Source: an uncultured Erythrobacter sp. | GTDB lineage: Bacteria > Pseudomonadota > Alphaproteobacteria > Sphingomonadales > Sphingomonadaceae | Length of the DNA: 64,000 nucleotides | Direction of reading: 5' to 3' | Assembly: GCA_947488755.1 (NCBI GenBank) | Contig: CANLAD010000001.1 | Coordinates: 1,807,501 to 1,871,500, forward strand | Shown here: piece after piece, positions 57,564 to 64,000 of the stretch | Position numbering within the stretch: the stretch's first letter is position 1 | Layout: every line of letters starts with the position of its first letter | Notes under the pieces: generated by a model | What the model was told of the DNA's origin: nothing | The model's input: only the letters and a program-made list of their open reading frames with translations | Databases searched by the model: none | Position numbers and translations under genes: made by a program

Positions 57564-58302
57564 TTGCTTCGATCACCTGCGTCAGCCATTCGCGTGGGCG
57601 CTCACGATCGCCGATATCCGTCACGAATTCCTGCCCGTTGCCGACTCTGTACATACGGTCGGGCGCGGGCCAGTTCGCTTGCCTGTCCGGAAAATAGCTG
57701 ATCTCGCCGCGCTTTAGCCACGGCGGTCTTTGCCACATCGCAACCGGCCCTTCTGGCGCGGTCAGCCGCAGCATTGGCGAGGCCTGGCGCGCCGTGATGC
57801 CCTCCCCGACATAAAGCGTGTCGTTCGCGCTGTGCATGCCGATCGCGTGCGGGTGATCGAGCTTTAAGAACCGCTCAAGATCAGTTTGTGTCGCGCCGCT
57901 GAGCGGCGCGACTTCCTCAACGCGCAGATAGCCGAAAATGCGATGGTGCTGCCTTTCCCCGCCCCCTTCGAACAGACCGAAGAACACAAACACGTCGCCG
58001 CGCCCCACGCCCTGCTTTGCGAGATGCCCCTGAGCCGCGCCGCACTGGCCGAGGATCGCAGTGCTGTCGCCGAGGAACATTGGATCGTGATGGCACAGAT
58101 CGCCCGCGCCGATCTTGCCCCGGCTTGCACTTGCCGCATGTTCGCCAAGCCCAAGATCGCCGTATGTCGTGCGCGACAGGTCGCCTGAGGCAGGGATGGG
58201 CAGGCTGATCGGACGACCCCATTGGCTGTCCGAGGCGACAATGGGCGAGGCTCCCCCGCCCGCCACGCTGTCGAACCCCTTGCGAGAGAAGATGATGCGC
58301 AT
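57550..58302 (-). CDS. Nmad3-like (nucleotide modification associated domain 3) protein
   Basis: MRIIFSRKGFDSVAGGGASPIVASDSQWGRPISLPIPASGDLSRTTYGDLG. Confidence 0.65.
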   Translation of the reverse strand: MRIIFSRKGFDSVAGGGASPIVASDSQWGRPISLPIPASGDLSRTTYGDLGLGEHAASASRGKIGAGDLCHHDPMFLGDSTAILGQCGAAQGHLAKQGVGRGDVFVFFGLFEGGGERQHHRIFGYLRVEEVAPLSGATQTDLERFLKLDHPHAIGMHSANDTLYVGEGITARQASPMLRLTAPEGPVAMWQRPPWLKRGEISYFPDRQANWPAPDRMYRVGNGQEFVTDIGDRERPREWLTQVIEAIRAF

Positions 58303-58391
58303 ACCGGCTGCGCTCTGACGCGGCGAGGCGAGCCGCGCAAGGTCGCAGCCCGCTTTGCTTGGCCACACGAATAGCGCTAGAGGCCCGCAGC

Positions 58392-59204
58392 ATGACCAAT
58401 GCATCCAAGGCAACAGCGCTCATCATGGCGGGCAAGCGCTCGGGCACGCTCGATCCGCTGGCGGAGCAGGCGGGCGTTTCGCAAAAGGCGATGGTGCCGG
58501 TCCACGGCGTGCCGATGATAGAGCGCGTCACCCGGCAGGTCGCCGCGTGCCCCGATGTGGGCGCGATCCGGATCGTCGCGCACGACACCGATGAGATTGC
58601 CGCATTGCCAACGGTCTCGCGCCTGATCGAGGAGGGGCGCCTGACGTTTGCCGAGGGGCGCTTCAACATCGTCGACAGCGTCTTTTCGGGCGCAGAAGGT
58701 GCAGACTTTCCACTGCTCATCACAACGGCCGACAACTGCCTGGTCACGCCCGAGGGCTACTCGGAATTCATCTCCAAGTGTCTCGCCGCGGATGCTGGTG
58801 GGGCGGCTGGTCTCGCGCGCGACGAACAGGTGAAAGCCGCCGATCCGATTGGGCAAAAGCGGTTCTATCGCTTTCAGGACGGCGCGTTTTCCAATTGCAA
58901 CATGTACTGGCTTGGCAACGAAAAGGCGCTCGGCGCGGTCGAGATCATGCGCGAGGGCGGACAATTCGTGAAGTATCCCTCGCGCATCATCAAAGCGTTC
59001 GGCCTGCTCAACCTGATCCGGTTCCGAATGGGCTGGGGCTCCAAGGAAAAGCTCTTTGCGCAGATCTCGCGCCGTTTCGGGGTCAAGCTCGTGCCGATCG
59101 AGCTTTCGGATGGCCACTACGCGATCGATGTCGATAATGAGCGGACCTTCAACGTGACAGAGCGCATCCTGAAACGCCGCGAACCGGCGACACTCGCGGG
59201 CTGA
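58392..59204 (+). CDS. nucleotidyltransferase family protein (MobA-like NTP transferase)
   Basis: ALIMAGKRSGTLDPLAEQAGVSQKAMVPVHGVPMIERV; LLITTADNCLVTPE. Confidence 0.8.
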   Translation: MTNASKATALIMAGKRSGTLDPLAEQAGVSQKAMVPVHGVPMIERVTRQVAACPDVGAIRIVAHDTDEIAALPTVSRLIEEGRLTFAEGRFNIVDSVFSGAEGADFPLLITTADNCLVTPEGYSEFISKCLAADAGGAAGLARDEQVKAADPIGQKRFYRFQDGAFSNCNMYWLGNEKALGAVEIMREGGQFVKYPSRIIKAFGLLNLIRFRMGWGSKEKLFAQISRRFGVKLVPIELSDGHYAIDVDNERTFNVTERILKRREPATLAG

Positions 59205-59220
59205 GCCGGCGCACACGGCG

Positions 59221-60495
59221 ATGAAGCGCCTCTTCACCAATATGGGTTGGCTGCTGGGCGGTCGCGGGATCAACGCGGTGCTCAGCCTCGTCTACCTCGC
59301 GCTGGCCACCCGCACGCTGGGCCTGGAGGGCTTCGGCCATTTCGCTGCCATCGTCGCGCTTGGGCAGGCGGTGACCGGGTTCGCCAATTTCCAGACCTGG
59401 CAGTTCATCGTGCGCTGGGGCGCGAATGGCGAGGGATCGGACGCGGCGGCGGAGGCAACCGGGTTCGCGATAGCGCTCGATATGGTGTCGGTCGTGGTCG
59501 GGATCGCGCTATCGGCGGTGCTCGCGTGGACCGCGCCGCTGTGGCTGCCTTTGCCCGACGACCTGCTGTGGCTGACCTTCGGCTATTGCGTCGTCTCGCT
59601 GATCTCGATCCGGTCGACCCCGACCGGATTGCTGCGCCTGAACTTCGCTTACGCGACCGCCACCGCTGCCGAAGCGGTGCAACCGATCATCCGCGCGAGC
59701 GGGGCGGTGCTGGCGTGGGTCTTCATGCCGACGGTCACGGGCTTCGTCCTCGCCTACGCCGCCTCCGAGATCGCGGTTGCGCTCGCCCTTTGGGTGGCGG
59801 CGGCGCGCAAGGAGCGGATCGACTTCAGCGCACTCAGCCTCACGCGCATCCCGGCGCAGCATCGCGATGCGTGGCGGTTCGTGCTCTCGACCAACTTCTC
59901 CGGCAGCCTTACAATTGCGGGCAAGCAGGTGCTGATCCTGCTGGTGGGCACGTTCGGCGGTGCGGCGCTTCTCGGCGGCTTCCGGGTTGCGAGCCAGTTG
60001 GGCCAGGCCCTGATCGCACTGGCCAAGACAGTGTCGAAGGCGATCCTTCCCGAACTCGTCCATGCCCGCGACAACGCGCTGGAGATCGCCCGGCGCATGG
60101 CGAACATCGCGCTGGTCGGCGGAGTGATCGCGGTGCTGGTCGCGCTGATGTTCGGGCGTTGGGGGCTGGACGTGATCGCTGGCGACGAGTTTCGCGGCTT
60201 CTATTGGGCGATGGTGATCCTCGCCATTGCGGGCGCGGTCGAACTGGTCGGGGCGAGCCTTGAATCGCTGCTGGTTTCGGCGGGCCGCGCGCATGTCGCC
60301 TTCATCGTGCGCGCGATCCCGACGCTGCTCGCGCTGGTCCTGCTCGACACGGCGATTGACTGGAACGGCGCGAAAGGCGCGGCCTTCGCGGTGCTCGGGT
60401 CGAGCTCGCTCGCGGTGGTCGGCTTCTATGTGGCGATCCTCAATATGCAGCAGATCCGGATCGTGGTCGAACCGGACCCGCCGACCGAGCGCTGA
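59221..60495 (+). CDS. lipopolysaccharide/oligosaccharide flippase-like membrane protein
   Basis: Multi-TM; MKRLFTNMGWLLGGRGINAVLSLVYLALATRTLGLEGFGHFAAIVALGQ. Confidence 0.85.
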   Translation: MKRLFTNMGWLLGGRGINAVLSLVYLALATRTLGLEGFGHFAAIVALGQAVTGFANFQTWQFIVRWGANGEGSDAAAEATGFAIALDMVSVVVGIALSAVLAWTAPLWLPLPDDLLWLTFGYCVVSLISIRSTPTGLLRLNFAYATATAAEAVQPIIRASGAVLAWVFMPTVTGFVLAYAASEIAVALALWVAAARKERIDFSALSLTRIPAQHRDAWRFVLSTNFSGSLTIAGKQVLILLVGTFGGAALLGGFRVASQLGQALIALAKTVSKAILPELVHARDNALEIARRMANIALVGGVIAVLVALMFGRWGLDVIAGDEFRGFYWAMVILAIAGAVELVGASLESLLVSAGRAHVAFIVRAIPTLLALVLLDTAIDWNGAKGAAFAVLGSSSLAVVGFYVAILNMQQIRIVVEPDPPTER

Positions 60496-62064
60496 TCACT
60501 CCGTCGGCTCGGTCCACGATAGCTTCGGTTTCCTCGCCGCCCCCGTTTCATCCAGCCGCCGCCGGGGCGCGTAATAGGGCGCCTGCTTGAGGCTTTCATC
60601 GCCCGCCACCGCGCGTTCGACCAGGGAGCGGAAGGCGGTGATGAACTGGTCGATCGATGCCTTGCTCTCGGTCTCGGTCGGTTCGACCAGCATCGCGCCG
60701 TGGACCACCAGCGGGAAATACACCGTCATCGGATGAAAACCTTCGTCGATCAGCCCCTTGGCAAGATCGAGCGTCGACAGGTCGCCGCCGAAATCCTTGT
60801 CGCCGAACAGGGCCTCATGCATGCACGGCCCGCTCTCGGCAAATGGGGCGTGGAGGACGTCCTCCATCGAGCGCAGGATGTAATTGGCGTTGAGCACCGC
60901 GTCCTCCGCGACCTGCTTGAGCCCGTCCGCGCCGTGGCTGAGCATGTAGGTCAGCGCGCGGGTGAACATTCCCATCTGACCGTGAAACGCCGTCATCCGG
61001 CCAAAGGTCTGATCGCGGGTGTCTTCGCGTCGCTCTTCCTCGACCAGTTCGAACGCGCCGTCTTCGGTCTGGCGCACGAAGGGCAGCGGGGCGAAAGGCG
61101 CGAGCGCTTCGGACAGCACAACCGGCCCGGAACCCGGTCCACCGCCGCCATGCGGGGTGGAGAAAGTCTTGTGCAAATTGATGTGCATCGCATCGACGCC
61201 GAGGTCGCCCGGGCGCACCCGCCCGACGATGGCGTTGAAGTTCGCGCCGTCGCAATAGACGTAGCCGCCCGCATCATGGACCGCGTCCGCGATCTCGCGG
61301 AAGTCTTTTTCGAACAGGCCGCACGTGTTGGGATTGGTGATCATCACGCCCGCGACGTCCGGGCCAAGCCGGGCCTTAAGCGCCTCGACATCGACGCGGC
61401 CTTCGGCAGTGGCGGCGATGTCCTCGACCTCGTAGCCCGCGAAGGCTGCGGTGGCGGGATTGGTGCCGTGCGCGCTTTCCGGGACCAGCACGACCTTGCG
61501 CGCATCGCCGCGCGCGATGTGCGCCGCGCGGATCGCGAGAATACCGCACAGCTCGCCATGCGCGCCCGCTTTGGGACTCATCGCGACAGCAGGCATACCG
61601 GTCAGCGTGCAAAGCCAATGGCCGAGCTGATGCACCACTTCGAGCGCGCCCTGCACCGTCGATTGCGGGGCGAGCGGGTGAACGTCCGCGAAACCGGGCA
61701 GCCGCGCGATCTTCTCATTCAGGCGCGGATTGTGCTTCATCGTGCACGAACCGAGCGGGAAGAACCCCAGGTCGATCCCGTAATTCTGGCGGCTGAGGCG
61801 GGTGTAGTGCCGCACGGTTTCCGGCTCCGTCAGCCCGACAAGTCCGATAGGATCGCTCCGCTCGAAACCGCCCAGACGGCTGGACGCATCGGGATCGAAT
61901 TCCGGCAGATCGACCCCGGTCGTCTCCGCATGGCCAATCTCGAACAGCAGCGGCTCTTCCAGCATTAGCGCACGGTTGCCGGTCGTTGTCTGCGGGCCGT
62001 TGTGCAGACCATCCTCGTCCACCGCCATTGCGGGTTTCCAGCCGGATTTGTTGGGCGCGTTCAT
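60496..62064 (-). CDS. gcvPB: glycine dehydrogenase (decarboxylating) subunit 2
   Basis: [16 protein letters not shown]-type motif ([24 protein letters not shown]); [20 protein letters not shown]. Confidence 0.96.
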   Translation of the reverse strand: MNAPNKSGWKPAMAVDEDGLHNGPQTTTGNRALMLEEPLLFEIGHAETTGVDLPEFDPDASSRLGGFERSDPIGLVGLTEPETVRHYTRLSRQNYGIDLGFFPLGSCTMKHNPRLNEKIARLPGFADVHPLAPQSTVQGALEVVHQLGHWLCTLTGMPAVAMSPKAGAHGELCGILAIRAAHIARGDARKVVLVPESAHGTNPATAAFAGYEVEDIAATAEGRVDVEALKARLGPDVAGVMITNPNTCGLFEKDFREIADAVHDAGGYVYCDGANFNAIVGRVRPGDLGVDAMHINLHKTFSTPHGGGGPGSGPVVLSEALAPFAPLPFVRQTEDGAFELVEEERREDTRDQTFGRMTAFHGQMGMFTRALTYMLSHGADGLKQVAEDAVLNANYILRSMEDVLHAPFAESGPCMHEALFGDKDFGGDLSTLDLAKGLIDEGFHPMTVYFPLVVHGAMLVEPTETESKASIDQFITAFRSLVERAVAGDESLKQAPYYAPRRRLDETGAARKPKLSWTEPTE

Positions 62065-63437
62065 GCCGTCGTCTCCTGCAGGAGTGTTTCAAGTTCGGTT
62101 GCGAGCGCTTCGATATCGTCTTCGGTTGTGGTCTCGGTCACTGCGACGAGCAACGCCTGCTCCAGCGCCTCGATGCCCGGATAGAGCCGACCGAGAGACA
62201 CGCCACCCAGCACACCGCGATCCGCCAGATCGCGCACCAGTTCGCGGCTTGGTTTGCCGTTCACCATGATGGTGAATTCGTTGAAGAATGCGTTGTTCAG
62301 CAGGCTTACGCCCGGCACCTTTGCCAGCCGGTCCGCCGCGTGGCAGGCAAGCCGATGGTTCTCCGCCGCCAGTTCGCGCAGGCCTTTCTCACCCAGCAGC
62401 GTCATGTGGACGGTGAACGCGAGCGCGCACAGGCCCGAATTTGTGCAGATGTTGGACGTCGCCTTTTCGCGGCGAATATGCTGCTCGCGCGTGGAGAGCG
62501 TCAGGACGAAGCCGCGCTTGCCCTCCGCATCGCTGGTTTCGCCGCACAGTCGGCCCGGCATCTGGCGTACGTGCTTGGGATCGCGCACCGCAAACAGACC
62601 GAGATACGGCCCGCCGAACTGCAGGCCCACGCCGATCGCCTGCCCCTCACCCACGACGATATCCGCACCCATTTCGCCGGGTGACTTGATCGCGCCCAAA
62701 GCCACCGGCTCGGTGTTGACGGCAATCAGCAGCGCGCCCTTTTCGTGCGCGGCCTCGGCGAGCTTGGACAGGTCGCTGATCCGGCCAAGGATATCGGGAT
62801 ATTGCACCACGACGCAGGAGGTTTCGTCATCAATCCGGCTGACCAACCCGTCGAGATCGGGTTCGGCAGCGATCGCGGGCTGCGCATCGGCGATTGTGCC
62901 GCCAGTGAATTGCGCCATCGTCTTCACCACCTGCGCATAATGCGGATGCAGCGCGCCCGAGAGCACCGCGCGATTGCGCTTCGTCACGCGGCCCGCCATC
63001 GCCACCGCTTCCCAGCAGGCGGTCGATCCATCGTAGAGCGAGGCGTTGGCGACCGCGCAGCCATAGAGCCGCGCGACCTGCGTCTGGAATTCGTAGAGCA
63101 TCTGCAGCGTGCCCTGCGCGATCTCCGGCTGATAGGGCGTGTAGGCGGTCAGGAATTCACCGCGCTGGATCACCGTATCCACGCTGGCGGGGATGTGGTG
63201 GCGATAGGCCCCCGCGCCCAGGAAAAACGGCGCGTCACCCGCTGCCAGGTTCTTGCCCGCCAGACGCTTCATATGACGCTCGACCGCCATTTCGCTTGCA
63301 TGCATCGGCAGGTCGCGGATCGGTCCGTCGAGCTGCGCCACGGCGGGCACGTCGACGAACAGGTCGTCGATCGTCTCCGCGCCGATTTTCGCCAGCATGT
63401 CGGATCGGTCGGTGTCGGTGAGGGGCAGGTAGCGCAT
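62061..63437 (-). CDS. gcvPA: glycine dehydrogenase (decarboxylating) subunit 1
   Basis: [46 protein letters not shown]. Confidence 0.96.
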   Translation of the reverse strand: MRYLPLTDTDRSDMLAKIGAETIDDLFVDVPAVAQLDGPIRDLPMHASEMAVERHMKRLAGKNLAAGDAPFFLGAGAYRHHIPASVDTVIQRGEFLTAYTPYQPEIAQGTLQMLYEFQTQVARLYGCAVANASLYDGSTACWEAVAMAGRVTKRNRAVLSGALHPHYAQVVKTMAQFTGGTIADAQPAIAAEPDLDGLVSRIDDETSCVVVQYPDILGRISDLSKLAEAAHEKGALLIAVNTEPVALGAIKSPGEMGADIVVGEGQAIGVGLQFGGPYLGLFAVRDPKHVRQMPGRLCGETSDAEGKRGFVLTLSTREQHIRREKATSNICTNSGLCALAFTVHMTLLGEKGLRELAAENHRLACHAADRLAKVPGVSLLNNAFFNEFTIMVNGKPSRELVRDLADRGVLGGVSLGRLYPGIEALEQALLVAVTETTTEDDIEALATELETLLQETTA

Positions 63438-63521
63438 CGTGGATCTCCGGGCCGGTTTCGGCAGGAATGACGTTCGAGAGTTACGCGGAAAGGCTGCGAC
63501 CGGACGCCGGCCGCCGCGCCA

Positions 63522-63893
63522 TTACAAATTGTCGACGAAGGATTTGTAGGCCGCCTCGTCCATCAATCCGTCAAGCTCGCCCTTGTCGCTCACGGTCAGG
63601 CGGAAAAACCAGCCTTCCTCCTCGGGCGAGGAATTGACGAGGCCGGGATCGTCTTCGAGCGCGGAATTGGTTTCGGTAACCTCGCCGCTGATCGGGGCGT
63701 AAACGTCGCTCGCCGCCTTGACGCTCTCGACCACGGCAGCGTCCTTGCCCTTCACCACCTCGGCGCCGGTTTCGGGGAGTTCGACGAACACGATATCGCC
63801 CAGCTGCTCCTGCGCGTAATCGGTGATGCCGACCGTGGCGCTGTCGCCTTCGGTGTCGATCCACTCGTGTTCTTCGGTAAAATATCGCGGCAT
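63522..63893 (-). CDS. gcvH: glycine cleavage system H protein
   Basis: [40 protein letters not shown]; lipoyl site ESVKA. Confidence 0.96.
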   Translation of the reverse strand: MPRYFTEEHEWIDTEGDSATVGITDYAQEQLGDIVFVELPETGAEVVKGKDAAVVESVKAASDVYAPISGEVTETNSALEDDPGLVNSSPEEEGWFFRLTVSDKGELDGLMDEAAYKSFVDNL

Positions 63894-64000
63894 CAAATCA
63901 GCTCCCTCGGAAATAGCGGTGGGGGACAAACGGCATGGGTGAAACGGTTGCAGGCAGGCGCTTTCCGCGCACTTCGCACTCTAGCGCAGCGCCTTCGCCC

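Noticed and set aside
60700-61968. 422 aa plus-strand ORF
   Set aside because: Antisense of gcvPB in a high-GC region.
1-64000. CRISPR arrays, rRNA genes, transposases
   Set aside because: None seen; no regularly spaced repeats, rRNA motifs or transposase-like ORFs.

Overview
High-GC alphaproteobacterial chromosome segment, Sphingomonadales/Erythrobacter-like by gene content and protein style (inference). Housekeeping blocks flank a ~24 kb accessory region (about 8.2-32.2 kb). That region holds a nearly complete non-flagellar type III secretion system in two divergent operons: sctU-fliO-like-sctQ-sctR-sctS-sctT-luxR on the minus strand, and lytic transglycosylase-sctV-sctC-sctD-needle-like-sctI-sctJ-sctK-like-sctL-sctN-sctO-sctP on the plus strand. 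Two modules sit at its edges: a WHH-type HNH nuclease with an overlapping SUKH/SMI1-like immunity gene directly downstream of the sctT-luxR operon, and a class-3 lipase followed by an ankyrin lipoprotein. I found no obvious translocator pair, which raises the hypothesis of a T3SS that carries, or has been adapted to deliver, antibacterial toxins. This is inference and untested. Other content: hslUV, bamE, M16 peptidase, ssb, COQ9, SCO1, ribD/ribE, RlpA, EipA (DUF1134), tRNA-Ser and tRNA-Gly, a divergent chaperone-usher pilus locus, a valine-degradation cluster, an Nmad3 protein, a flippase and the glycine-cleavage genes gcvPB/gcvPA/gcvH. All assignments come from reading protein motifs and gene order; no database searches were run.
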